64,000 bases of DNA from NCBI GenBank assembly GCA_946186115.1, contig CAMHLV010000008.1, positions 1 through 64,000 on the forward strand, written 5' to 3'. The DNA is from an uncultured Prevotella sp. (GTDB lineage: Bacteria; Bacteroidota; Bacteroidia; Bacteroidales; Bacteroidaceae). The translations under genes and the position numbers were made by a program. The notes below the pieces were generated by a model. That model ran no database searches. It was not told the origin of the DNA and was given only the letters and a program-made list of their open reading frames with translations. Positions 37,472-49,500 of this stretch are shown here, piece by piece (the first letter of the stretch is position 1; the number at the start of each line of letters is the position of its first letter).

Positions 37472-40400
37472 CGACCAATTATTTTATAAATCTCAGGAAC
37501 AATAATCTCCAGCGAAGCATCGTCCATCATCAGGTCGTGCTCGTGGGGGGTGTGAACGATGTGCAGCTTCGACTTGTCGCAATAGTTTTCGTAGTTGCCG
37601 GCCTCAAACTCCATCATCTTTTCCCAGTAGCGGCGGTTGTCGCCCGTCACTCCGGCAGGAATCTGGTCGGGTTTGAAATAGGTCACGTTGCCATCGAAGA
37701 ACGAGGGGCTGTGGTGCGTCAGGTCGTCGGCGACGTTGGCGGCATTCCTTACCATGGCCTCCAGCATGCCGGCCTCTCTGAGTTCTGCAAACAGCGGGCA
37801 CATCTCGAAGTAGGCGACATTGATTTCGGAGAGCATGCCTTTCGACATCTCACGAAGGTTGTTGTCGCCAAGGGCATGGGAGTCGAGCATGATGAGATGC
37901 TGCACGTCTTCACCTGCCGCCCGTAGCTGACAAGCCATTTCGTGAGCTACCACACCACCGTAACACCAGCCACCGAGGATGTAGGGTCCCTGGGGCTGAT
38001 AGTCCTTGAGGATGCGGATGTAGTTGGTGGCGATATTCCTGATGCTGTGGCGGATATCGTCGGGATGGTACAGGTTGTAGGGCTCGATGACGGCGAAGGA
38101 CACGGTGTCGCCGATCCTGTCGGCCAGCCGGTAGTAGGCGTCGCTGCCGGTATTGGCGGTATGTACGAACACCATCTTAGGCCCGTCGTTCTGCGAATAG
38201 ATGCACAGGTCGGAGGTTTGGGGGTTTGAGATTTGGGGGTTGAGGTTTGAGGTTTGAGGTTTGAGGTCACCATTAACCATTAACCCTTCCTCCAACACTT
38301 CCACCCATCCGCTGATGGAGACATCGGCGGGATAGTGGCCGGCCAATAGCTGCATCAGCCTTGACAGGTAGTGGCGCAGCTGTTGCTGGCTGATGGCGAT
38401 GTTATGCGTCAGCACATACAGGAAGCTGCGCTGACGGGTGTGCAGACAAACCATCTTCATCATGCTGCTGTATTGCAGGTCGATGGGCGTGTGATACAGG
38501 CTGTCGCGTAGCTTCCTCAGGGTACCGTAGTCGTAGTCGGGCGACGCCAGCATTTCGAGCGGTATGCTGCGGTCGGTGATGACCTGCTGGATGACTGGCA
38601 TGTTATGGAACACGATGGCCGAACGGAGCTGCTCGTTCTCGCGGGCTATGACGTCCAAGGCCTCGCGCAGGTGGGCTTCGCTGACGATGCTGTCGACCTG
38701 TAGGAACACCACGTTACGGTAGCTGTGGGAATCGGGGGTGACGAGCTGTCGGAAGAGCATCTCGTCCTGCCAGTTGGCAATGGGCAGCACCTTCTCGATA
38801 TGCTCGCCCCGCGACGCGAAGTCGCCGACGATGGTTTCATACTCCTCCCGACTCCAGAGCTGTTCGTAGGCGACCTCGGCGACGTCGGCAATCTTGCGGA
38901 AGGTGTTATGCTGCAGCACCTGTTTGCCGGTGACCTTGATGCCCTGGGCGCGGAGTGCCGTGGCGTAGCGCATGGCGATGAGTGACGTGCCACCCATGTC
39001 GGTAAACCTTTCGTCGGGTCCGATGTGGGTGTCGGCCTCCAACACGTCTTCCGCTGTCGTCAGTACCCTGTACAGCACTTCGCTGTCGATGATGCCCGTC
39101 ATGTTCCGTTCCCTCTTGGGATTCGGCAGTTCGTTACGCATCACCTTGCCGTTGAGGTTTCGCGGCAGCGCGTCCATCCGTACCCATACGTCGGGAATCA
39201 TATATTCGGCCAGAAAGTCGGCAATCTCGGCTTTGACCGCCTGCTTGTCGAGTTCACGCTTCGCCTCGTAATAGCACGAGAGGTGGTCGACGCCATTCAG
39301 GCTCTTGACGACAACCACGAGCTGTCCGACGTCGGTTCGGTTCAACACGGCGACGGCTTTGGTGATCTGAGCCTCCACTTCGCCAGTCTCGATGCGGAAG
39401 CCCCGCAGCTTCACCATGTTGTCGGTACGTCCCAGAATATCGATGTCGCCGTCAGCCGTACATCTGGCCCTGTCGCCGGTATGGAACCACCGCATGCCAT
39501 TCATCATGAACCACTTCTCGGCAGTCAGCTCGGGCAACTTATGGTAACCGCTCGACATATAGTCGTTGCTGACGATGAGTTCTCCGGCCTCACCCGCACC
39601 GACCGGTTGTAAGGCCTCGTCGACAATCAGCGTCTGGGTGTTATGGTAGGGCTTGCCCACCAGGATGCGCTGCTCGTTGCCGTGGATCGTCTTGGAAATG
39701 ATGGGGCATACCTCGGTACTGCCGTAGAGGTTGATCAGTATGTTGTCGGGTGAACAAGGACGGAAGTTGCGCAGCTTCTCGCCGGCAGCAAATACAAACA
39801 CCCCTTTGAGGTCGTAGTCTTCGGCCATGATGGCAGCGAGACCGGAAGGCAGGAAGATGTGCGTCACCCGTGCTTCGCGGATGAACTGGTAGAGATAGCC
39901 CATGTCCTTACGAGCCACCTCGGGGGCAATACATACCGTACCGCCATGCAGCAGGGGGCCCACCAGAAACATCATGGTGGCCACGAAGGGAAAGCTCGAC
40001 ATGATGCCCGAACGGGTGTCGGCATTCATCGCTGCATCGGGATGCAGTTTGGCGCAGTCGGCAATATGCAACAGCATGCGGTGACTATGCAGCACGCCCT
40101 TGGGCTTGCCCGTGGTGCCTGAGGTGTAGAGGAGCATGGCAGACTCTCCCTCCTGTCCCTTCCACGTAGGGAGTGGAGTAGATAGACCTACTGCTGTTTT
40201 CTCGTCCATAAAGACCACTCTCTCTTCCGGGAATTGCAACTTCCTGCTTTCCCAAAACTCACGAGTAGTCAGGATGGCGGCAGCGGCGGCATCCTCCAAC
40301 ATATACTCCAAACGCTTTTCGGGGTATGCACCGTCGAAGGGAACGAAGATGCACCCGGTACGTAGGGTGGCGATGGCACCCAGCATGACGTACTTGGTAT

Positions 40401-40581
40401 ACGGTACATATACCGCCACAGCATCACCATGTTTCACACCAAGGGCTGTGAGCATGTGGGAAAGGGCGGCACTGCGTGCCTCCAGTTCACCGTAGCTCAT
40501 CTCGCCGTAGGCATCCTGCAGAGCCGTCTTCTGTGGTGTGGCTGCTGCATAGTCTGATATCAGTTCGTGAATTAACCTCAT
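37468..40581 (-). CDS. NRPS-B: A-T-degenerate C-thioesterase
   Basis: 1,037 residues. Adenylation domain at about 1-490 (LLYTSGTTGKPKG; HTGDRARC; GRTDNMVKLRGFR). At the position of the Asp that binds the alpha-amino group in amino-acid adenylation domains, it has Val200 (FPFVATMM). A carrier domain carries GGTSL (Ser 533). Residues about 590-745 look like the front half of a condensation domain, but HHxxxDG is replaced by THNIAIS (725-731) and the second half is missing. After a repeat-coded linker (765-790) comes an alpha/beta-hydrolase thioesterase with GGWCYGG, i.e. Cys873 instead of Ser, Asp900 and a His near 1015. The start overlaps NRPS-A's stop (ATGA). It may load a non-alpha-amino acid and release it by cyclisation, or act as an editing enzyme; this is inference. 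Confidence 0.88.
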   Translation of the reverse strand: MRLIHELISDYAAATPQKTALQDAYGEMSYGELEARSAALSHMLTALGVKHGDAVAVYVPYTKYVMLGAIATLRTGCIFVPFDGAYPEKRLEYMLEDAAAAAILTTREFWESRKLQFPEERVVFMDEKTAVGLSTPLPTWKGQEGESAMLLYTSGTTGKPKGVLHSHRMLLHIADCAKLHPDAAMNADTRSGIMSSFPFVATMMFLVGPLLHGGTVCIAPEVARKDMGYLYQFIREARVTHIFLPSGLAAIMAEDYDLKGVFVFAAGEKLRNFRPCSPDNILINLYGSTEVCPIISKTIHGNEQRILVGKPYHNTQTLIVDEALQPVGAGEAGELIVSNDYMSSGYHKLPELTAEKWFMMNGMRWFHTGDRARCTADGDIDILGRTDNMVKLRGFRIETGEVEAQITKAVAVLNRTDVGQLVVVVKSLNGVDHLSCYYEAKRELDKQAVKAEIADFLAEYMIPDVWVRMDALPRNLNGKVMRNELPNPKRERNMTGIIDSEVLYRVLTTAEDVLEADTHIGPDERFTDMGGTSLIAMRYATALRAQGIKVTGKQVLQHNTFRKIADVAEVAYEQLWSREEYETIVGDFASRGEHIEKVLPIANWQDEMLFRQLVTPDSHSYRNVVFLQVDSIVSEAHLREALDVIARENEQLRSAIVFHNMPVIQQVITDRSIPLEMLASPDYDYGTLRKLRDSLYHTPIDLQYSSMMKMVCLHTRQRSFLYVLTHNIAISQQQLRHYLSRLMQLLAGHYPADVSISGWVEVLEEGLMVNGDLKPQTSNLNPQISNPQTSDLCIYSQNDGPKMVFVHTANTGSDAYYRLADRIGDTVSFAVIEPYNLYHPDDIRHSIRNIATNYIRILKDYQPQGPYILGGWCYGGVVAHEMACQLRAAGEDVQHLIMLDSHALGDNNLREMSKGMLSEINVAYFEMCPLFAELREAGMLEAMVRNAANVADDLTHHSPSFFDGNVTYFKPDQIPAGVTGDNRRYWEKMMEFEAGNYENYCDKSKLHIVHTPHEHDLMMDDASLEIIVPEIYKIIGR
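38216..38272. repeat. 7-nt tandem repeat in the NRPS-B linker
   Basis: Four perfect copies of TTGAGGT (38240-38267), preceded by related GGTTTGGGGG tracts. It codes the linker DLKPQTSNLNPQISNPQTS between the degenerate C domain and the thioesterase. As 7 is not a multiple of 3, gain or loss of one copy would shift the frame and remove the thioesterase. Confidence 0.85.
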
Positions 40582-43500
40582 CTGTCTCCAAAAAATCCTT
40601 TTTCATCCAACTTTTTCAGGAAGCGGCGCATATAGTCCTTTCCTGTTTCGGGCCACGTGAATCCCAGACGCTCCAAGATGCACGACGTGTAGGTGACGTC
40701 AAGACTCTCAAAACCAATCTCCTGACTGCCGTCACTGCTGTTGTAGGCAATCAGACTGCCTACCGCCGCATTGGTCTTCTCGTCGGCGAGAGCCTTGTTC
40801 AGGGCCTCGGCAACGTCTTCATTCTCTGCACCCCGGATGGTATACCCCACGTCGTTCATGGCATGGATAACGTCGCCCATCAGTGGTCTGTGCGGATTGA
40901 CAGGCTGGAAGCAGATGCAGTCATCGGGAGTCTGAGCCAGAGCCAGGAGGGCCTTCGCCACATAGTTGATGGGCGAGAACTCCGTCTCGACATTCAACTC
41001 GTCGTAGCCGATCACTCCGATGGTACGGAAGGCATTCAGCGTGTTCATATAGCTGTTGGTCTTATAGTTGATCTGGAATTCACCGTCCTCAAACCTCGGT
41101 GCCAGATTGCCTACACGGCATACCTTCGCCTTCAGACCGTGGTTCAGGATTTCCTCATAGATATGACGTTCTGCCATGAACTTGGAATGGACATACTGGT
41201 TGGTGTTGAGCTCCTGACCGGCATACAGCACGTGTTCCGTAAACTGATAGCCGACAGGCGGCATACCGTTTTTACGGCTTCCCATGATACTGCCGGTGGA
41301 GACATGTACCAGACGGGCATCCCAGCGCAGACACCAGGCCGTCAGGTTCTTCACCGACTCGACATTGACGCGCTCAATCTCGTTGCCCTTGGCAAAATGC
41401 TTGACGCTGGCAGCACAGTTGACAACCGTCATGTCGCGGTGTGGTGCCGCGAAGCGCTCCAACGAGGCAGGGTCGGTGGCATCGCCCTCGATGACGATGA
41501 TGCGTGAACCGAACAAGGCGTCGTCGCATCCGGAAGTACCGAAATAGTAACGCTGCATGGCTTTCAGACGGGTTTCGCCGCTGTCCTCTTTTCCCGGACG
41601 TACAAAGCAGTAGATCTTGCCGTCGTGGTTTACCACCAGTTCGTGAAGCACATGACTGCCAAGATAGCCTGTAGCACCTAACAGAAGCACGTCGCCGACA
41701 ACATGATGCTCGCCACTGCGGTAAGCCTCTAACGTGTTATGCGAGAGCAGTTCGTGTATCCGCGTGTAGTCGTATTGGTCGGCACCCACCACTTCACTCT
41801 TAACTTTTAACTCTTCACTCTTAACTTTTAACTCTTCACTCTTAACTCTTACCTCTCCCCTCTCCTCGCCGAGGAACTCCGCCATGGCCCTCGGGGTGGT
41901 GTAGGTAAAGACATCATTGTAGACAATGCCATACCCCGCTTTTTCGGCGGCAATGACCACCTTCATGGCGAGGATAGAGCTGCCACCAATCTCGAAGAAG
42001 TCGGCTTCAGCACTGACACGGTCGACGCCAAGGACACTGCTGAAGATGCCGCAGAAGTCCTCCTCGGTCTTGTTGGCAGGAGCCACATAGTCGGCGGCTT
42101 TCCGCTCAGGCTTCGGTAGCGCCTTCTTGTCCACTTTCATGTTGACGGTAAGCGGAATCCTGTCAATCTGCATGATGACGGCAGGAACCATATAGGCTGG
42201 TTTCTGACTCTTCACATAGGCGGCAAGGGCGTCGGTATCTATCGGGTGGTCGCCAACAACGAAGGCTGCCAGATATTTGCCGCCACTCTCGTAGTCGTAA
42301 GCTTGTACCGTGACGTCAGCAACACCTTCAAAACCGCGGATAACGGTTTCTACTTCCTTCGTCTCGATACGGAAACCGCGGATCTTCACCTGTCCGTCCT
42401 TACGTCCTACAAACTCCACATCACCGTTCTGACGGTAGCGGACGATATCGCCGGTATGATACATGCGGAACTCGTTGAACGGACAGTCCTCATAGGCCTC
42501 GGCCGTCTTGTCGGGACGGTTCAGGTAACCACGGCTGGTCTGCGGGCCTGACAGGCAGTATTCGCCTGCTGCACCTGCCGGCAGTCGGTGGTTCGTCTTG
42601 TCCAGCACGTAGGCATGAATGGTGGGGATGGGTTGTCCGATGGGGATGTTAGGCTCCCATTCCTTGATGGGGAAGACGCTGACGCCACAGCAGTTCTCTG
42701 TGGGGCCGTAGCCGTTCGCTATCGGATAGCTGATGGCTGACGGGTCGATGGCAGGACATTTCTCTCCGGCGATAATCAGCAGGCGGAGTGTCTGCTGGTG
42801 AGGATAGTTCTGGGCAAACTGCACACCGACCTGCGTCGTCAACAGCAGGGTTGTAATGCCTGCCTGGTCGAAGTAGGCTGCCAGACGACCCAGATCCATG
42901 CGGTCTTCTTCGGGTACGATATTGACGGTGGCTCCTACCAGAAGGCTGCAGAACACATCAGCCATATTGACGTCGAAGCTGAACGATGCGTAAGCGGCAA
43001 CGATATCATCCTTCGTATAGAAGGTGTGACGCATGCCGTGGGCATAAGCCACAATATTGCGGTTCTCAATCTGACAGCCCTTGGGAGCACCTGTGGAACC
43101 TGAGGTGTAGAGCATGATGAACAGACTCTCCGGCTTGGGACCAACGGGTATGATGTCGGTGTCAGCCATGCCGTAGAGCTCGCTGACGGTGACGGTCTTG
43201 CCATGATATTCATCTACCACGTCACAAAGACTGTCGTCGGCAATCAGCAGACTGATGGCGGCATCTTTCACCATGAAGTTCAGTCGCTCCTTAGGATAGC
43301 TCGGATCGAGGGGCTCATAGCCCATACCGGCCTTGACGGTGGCCAGAGGCAGGATGATGGTCTGCTCGTTTCTGGGCAGGATGATGGCTGCCACCTCTTC
43401 CTTCAGGTCGGTCTTTCCGGTTATCTCACAGCCAATCTTGTAAATCTTCGCTGCCAGACGGTCGGTAAGCTCATCCAACTGTTGGTAGGTATAAGCCTTG

Positions 43501-46500
43501 TCCTTGAAGACGGCTGCGGTCTTGTCAGGATGTTCGGCGACCATCTTCTTGAAGCGTGTGGCCACAGAGTCTGTCATGTCGTAGTCCAAGTCCCACGGCT
43601 TGTTGAAGCTGTCGAGAACAGCCCACTGCTTCTCGTCGGTCAGGCTGATTTCCGACACGTTATCGAGGGTGATCAGTCCATGAGCGGCATTCTTGATACT
43701 CTCGGCCAATCCGGTCATCATCTCATCACTGTACATCGATGAGTCGTAGTCTATCTTGATGACGGCTGACGACTGGTGCTCACCGGCGTCTTCGTCGCTG
43801 CCGTCGATATATACGGCGACAGGCAGCTTGGCGATATCCAGCGTCAGGGTCTCTACGGTCATCTTACCATACTTGGTGTTGTAGTCGTTGATGACACCAA
43901 TCTGATAGGTGTAGGAGGCCTGGGGGTGGAAGTCGTAACGGCTGGCGATACGAGCAAACGGGTAGTTTTCGTGCTCGATGGTATCAGAGAAATTCTGCGA
44001 CACACGCTGTAGGAAGTCGAGGGTCTTCTCATGATGGTCGAGGGTCGTAACGAGTGGGAGTGTGTTGACAAACATACCCATCGTGTTCCATACCTTCATA
44101 TTGCTCCTGCCGTTTGACACGGTGACGATGGACACTAAGTCCTCGCAAACGAAACGGCCAAAGGCGATGAAGCATGCTCCGAGGTAGACAGCAGCAGGGG
44201 TAATGCCGTTCTGCTGGGCAAACTCCTTGACAGCCAGAATGTCGGTGGGAACAGACACGCTCTTCTGGACGTGAGGCAGATGCTGTTTAAACACGTCGGG
44301 AATCAGCTGTGTGGGTTCTTCCACCTCGGCCATCTGACCTTCAAAGAATTGTTCGGTCTCGGGGGTTATCTCCTCATCACGCACAAAGTCGTAATAGGTG
44401 TAGTCTTCTTTCTCGACGGGTAGGCCGTCGATGGCCTGACAGAGTTGGGTGAGGAAGAGGTCAACGGAAGCGCCGTCGCTGACCAGATGATGCATGTCAC
44501 CCAACAGGATCAGCTCGTCGGCCTTGATAATCTCAAACCTCACGCAGGGGCCTTTCGCTAAATCGAAGGGGCGTACAAACTCCTTCTTATAGGCTTCGAA
44601 CTCATCGGCTGTCATGGTTTTGACAGGTATGTCGAGTGTATAGTCGGGAATGGGCTCCTGGACGATTTCGTTGTTGCTGTCGGCTACGAAACGGCACAGA
44701 ATATACGGATGGGCTTCGACAACCTTGTGGACGGCATTGATGAGCAGCTCTTCATCCACCTCTTTCGGGAACCGGAGGGCATGGGGAATATTGTACTGAA
44801 CCGTGTTAGGATTGGCCTGGCACTCGGTGAAGACACCCTGCTGGGCGAAGGAGAGTGGGGCAGACTGTGGTGCATGGTTCATGGTTGATGGTTCATCCTT
44901 AATCATTAACCCTTCACCCTTAACCATTAACCCTTCACCCTTAACCATTAACCTCTTCAGTATCTCGTTCTCAATACTTTGCAGGGAATCGTTTTTAACC
45001 AGTGACTTGGCGTTGAGTGTCACGCCGTAATGCTTGTTCACCTGAACAGCCAGTTTGATGGCTGATATAGAGGTGAGACCTGCATAACCCAGTATGGTGG
45101 TAACGCCAAAGTCTGAATGACCGACAATGCCGGCAATGATGTCGTGAAGTTCCTGCTCCAGCACGTTTAGTGGGGCGGCAGCTAACTGTTCACTATGACC
45201 TTTTAACTTTTCACTTAAATCGGGTTTCGGCAGGGCGCGTTTGTTCACCTTCTGGTTCTGGTTGAGCGGGATGGCATCAATCTGCATGGTCACAGCAGGC
45301 ACCATGTATGGCGGCTTCTGGTCGAGGATGAAGTTGTTCAGGGCCTCGATGTCGATTTGGGTATCGCTGACGATATAGGCCGCAATGAACTTGCCGTTGC
45401 CTCCCTCATCATCGAAGGCCTGAACGGTAGCATCCTTGATGCCGGGGAACTCGCGGATGACGGCCTCCACCTCCTTCAGTTCGATGCGGAAACCACGGAT
45501 CTTCACCTGACCGTCACTACGACCTACAAACTGGATGTTGCCATCGCCCAGATAGCGGACGATATCGCCGGTCTTATAGATGCGTGCGTATTTCTCATTT
45601 TTCTCTTTTCCCTTTTCGCTTATAAAGGGATTACTGATATAGACTTCCGCCGTCTTCTCCGGACGGTTCAGGTATCCACGACTCACCTGTGGACCGCTTA
45701 TCCAGAGCTCACCCACAGCACCTGAAGGCAAACGGTTGCCTTGTGAATCGACGATGTACAGCCGAGTGTTGTCAATAGGCTTGCCAATTGGGATGTTCTT
45801 CTGTTTCTGATCTACCTGATAGCAGACCTCGAGAATAGTTGTCTCTGTAGGACCATAGCCGTTATGTAATTTATAGCCTTTTGGTGGTTCAAGGGATGCT
45901 AATTTCTCACCACCTGTCGTGAAATGCTTCAACGAATGGTTTTCTATAGTCGTAACAAACTGATAGGCTACCTGTGTCGTCATAAAGGCATTGGTGATAT
46001 GCTCGCGTTCGAAGTAATCGTTCAGGGCAATCAGGTCTAAACGTATTTCCTCTGGGATAATATACACAGTAGCACCACGAGTGAGTGCAGGATACATGTC
46101 GTACATACAGGCATCGAATCCATACGATGCATAGGCTGTTACCTTATCGGTCTCTTGTAGGTTATAATACCTATGATACCAATGAATAAAAGCCACCAGG
46201 TTGCGATGCATCAGCTGACAACCCTTGGGAACACCCGTTGAGCCAGAGGTGTAGAGAAGGATGAAAAGACTGTCGGGCTTGGGTTCTGTGGGCAGCGACT
46301 CTGTCGCAGCCAAATGCACCAAATCCTTTGTCAGCAGTACGTCGCCCTGGTATTCATCGACGATGGGACGCAGCTCTTCGTCGGCTATCAGCAGTTTGGC
46401 ATTAGCATCCTGCATCATGAAGTTCAGACGCTCCTTCGGATAGGTGGGGTCCAGGGGCTGATAGGCACAGCCTGCCTTCAGCACACCCAGTGAAGCAATG

Positions 46501-49500
46501 GCCATCCACTCACTACGTGGAATCAAGATGGAGACAATATCCTCCAATCCCAAACCCTTTCCAGCGATACATGCTGCTAAGCGGTCACTCTGCTCATCCA
46601 ACTCAGCATAGGTGAAGCGTTTGTCCTTGAAGACCAAAGCCGTCTTGTCGGGTGTTGCCTTTGCCTGACGACGGAACAGCGACACAATGGTTTGAGTATC
46701 ATCGTAATCGACGTCAGTATCGTTGTAGGAATCCAGCAGCTGTGTCTGTCCCTCAGAGAGCAGCGAGAGGCTCATAAGGCGGGCTTGTGGCTGGTTGATG
46801 AAAGCTTTCAGCACGTTGGCAATAGACTCGGTGAGTTGGGCCACGAGCGATTCGCTATACTGGCCGTTGTCATATTCTGCCACAATGCAAGGTTGTCCGT
46901 CGTGAATCTCCAGACGAATGATAAGCCGGAACTTGGGGGCACCGGCCTCCAGACTATCAACGCTTACCTCATGTCCGTTCTCCATATAGCGCGTCACCAT
47001 TCCCAACTGATAGGCAAAGGCCAGTTCCGGCATGTAGCCATAGTCGGCAGCGATGCGTGCAAACGGGTACTGTTCGTGGCGCATGGCTTCGTCAAAGCGT
47101 TCGCTGACGTCCTTGATAAAGTCCATCACGCTTCCGTCGAAAAGCTTGGCGGCAAAGGGCAGTGTATTGACAAACATGCCGAAAGTGTTCTGGATACGGA
47201 TGTTGGAACGTCCACTGGAAACGGTACTGATGTACAGTTCGTCGTTGCCTGTAAAACGGGCAAAGACCAACAGCGTAGCAGCCAGCGTCAGATGGGCAGG
47301 CGTCACAGGATGTTCGCGGCAGAACTGCTCTATGGCCTCCATGTCGATGGGGCGGTACAGTTCGGATGACTTCTCGCACTCATGGGGATTCGTCAGGTCG
47401 GAGGGCAACTCTGTAGCTCCCTCGCAGTTACCCAACAAGCCGTCGTAGTAGGCCTTATGGGCTTCGGTGGATGCCTGCTGTTCATCATAAGCGTGGTTCA
47501 AATGGGTATAGGTCTCAGCCTCCACTTCTTTGCCCTCCAGAACGTCGCAGAGCTGGATAATGAACAGGTCGAGGGAACTGCCGTCGAATACCAAGTGGTG
47601 GACATCCAACAACAGGTATACGCCGCTCTCTGTCTTGGCAATCTCCATCCGGCAGAGCACATCTTTGCTCAAGTCGAACGGCCGTACGAAAGCCTTCTTA
47701 TACTCCTCGAGCTGAGCGTCGGTAAAAGTATGGATGGGGATATCGATATCTGTGGGCACATAGCGCTGCACGATATCGTCGCCCTCTGCCTCGAAATGTA
47801 CGAAGATATGTTTGTGGGCATCTAAGACCTTCCTCACAGACTTACGAAGCTGTTCGGTATCGGTATCGGCAGGGAAACCGAGTACCCAGGGGATGTTGTA
47901 CTGGGTGTCGTCGGGATTGTTGATGCAGTCTACATAGACACCGGTCTGCGAGAAAGAGAGTGGGGCAACTGTCAGCGACTCGCTGACCTCCATCCTCTGA
48001 CTTCCTGTTTCCAAATTCTTGACGGCCTCTTCTATCATCAGCACGGTAGCCTCCTTGACCAGACTTTTGGCATCCAGAGCCACACCATATTGCTTGTAGG
48101 CGGTAGCTGCCAGACGGATGGCAGAAATAGATGTCAGACCGACAAAGCGGAGGGGAGTGTCGACGCCAAATTCCGTATTGTGCACAATCTTAGCGACCAT
48201 CTCCTTCAGTTCGCGTTGCAGGTCGTTCTGGGGCTCCATGCCCATCTGTTGCTGTACAGCCTTGACGGGTTTGGGCAGTGCCCGTTTGTCCACCTTCTGG
48301 TTTTGGTTCAGTGGTATGCGCTCAATCTGCATGGTAGCAGCAGGCACCATATAAGGCGGTTTCCGTTCCAAAATAAAGTTGTTGAGAGCTTCAATATCTA
48401 TCTGCTCATCACTCACGATGTAGGCAGCGATGAACTTGCCGCCATTCTCGTCATCGAAGGCCTGCACGGTGACGTCCTTCATGCCCGGGAACTCTTTGAT
48501 GACACTCTCCACTTCGCGCATCTCGATGCGGAATCCGCGAATCTTCACCTGACCATCTCGTCGTCCGATGAACTGCAGGTTACCATCAGGCAGCCAACGC
48601 ACAATGTCGCCAGTATGATAGACGCGGTCGTAGTCAGGCTCCTGGCAGAACGGATTCGGTGTGAATGCCAGGGCATTCTGTTCCGGACGGTTCAAGTAGC
48701 CGCGACCTACCTGTGGACCACTGATCCACAATTCGCCCTCCTGTCCGTTTTCCACCAGCTGTCCCTGCTGGTCCACCACGTAGAGTCGGAACGAATCGAG
48801 CGGCTTGCCGATAGGTGCATTCTTCTCATACTGTCGGATGGGATATATCGTCGTAAAGACAGTACACTCTGTGGGGCCGTATCCATTGTGCAGCAGGAAA
48901 TTGGTCGGTACTTCCACCGGGATGAAACTCTCGCCACCCACAGAAAGATGGCGCAGTGAGTGGTTGTCCATCTCTGCAAACTGGCATCCCACTTGGGTAG
49001 TCATGAAGGCGTGAGTAATATGGTTAGCCTCGAAATAGTTGTTGAGGGCAATCAGGTCGAGACGGATTTCTTCGGGAATGATATATACGGTAGCACCCGT
49101 CGTCAAGGCGGGATACATGTCCATCATACAAGCGTCAAAACCATAACTGGCATAAGCAGCCACATGGTCGCCGGGTTGCAGGTCGTAGTAGCGGCGATAC
49201 CAGTCGCAGAACGTCACCACGTTTCTATGCTCCAGCATACAGCCTTTGGGCACACCCGTTGAGCCCGAGGTGTAGAGGAGGATGAAGAGGCTCGAAGGCT
49301 TAGGTTCCGTTGGCTGCGACTGAGTCGCAGCACAATGTGGCAAATCCTTCGTCAGCAATACGTCGCCCTGGTATTCATCGACGATGGGACGCAGCTCCGC
49401 GTCGGCTATCAGCAGTTTGGCACTGGCATCCTGCATCATGAAGTTCAGGCGCTCCTTCGGATATGTGGGGTCCAGCGGCTGATAAGCGCAGCCCGCCTTA

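Noticed and set aside
36143..40581. NRPS-A/B/C as one broken giant gene
   Set aside because: The ATGA overlaps and the intervening full-length MATE gene are normal operon junctions; no frameshift or missing core motif was found apart from the half C domain.
40476..41507. Long plus-strand open frame opposite NRPS-A/NRPS-B
   Set aside because: It mirrors the synthetase codon usage. Similar shadow frames occur throughout the NRPS genes, and none has a promoter or a conserved motif.
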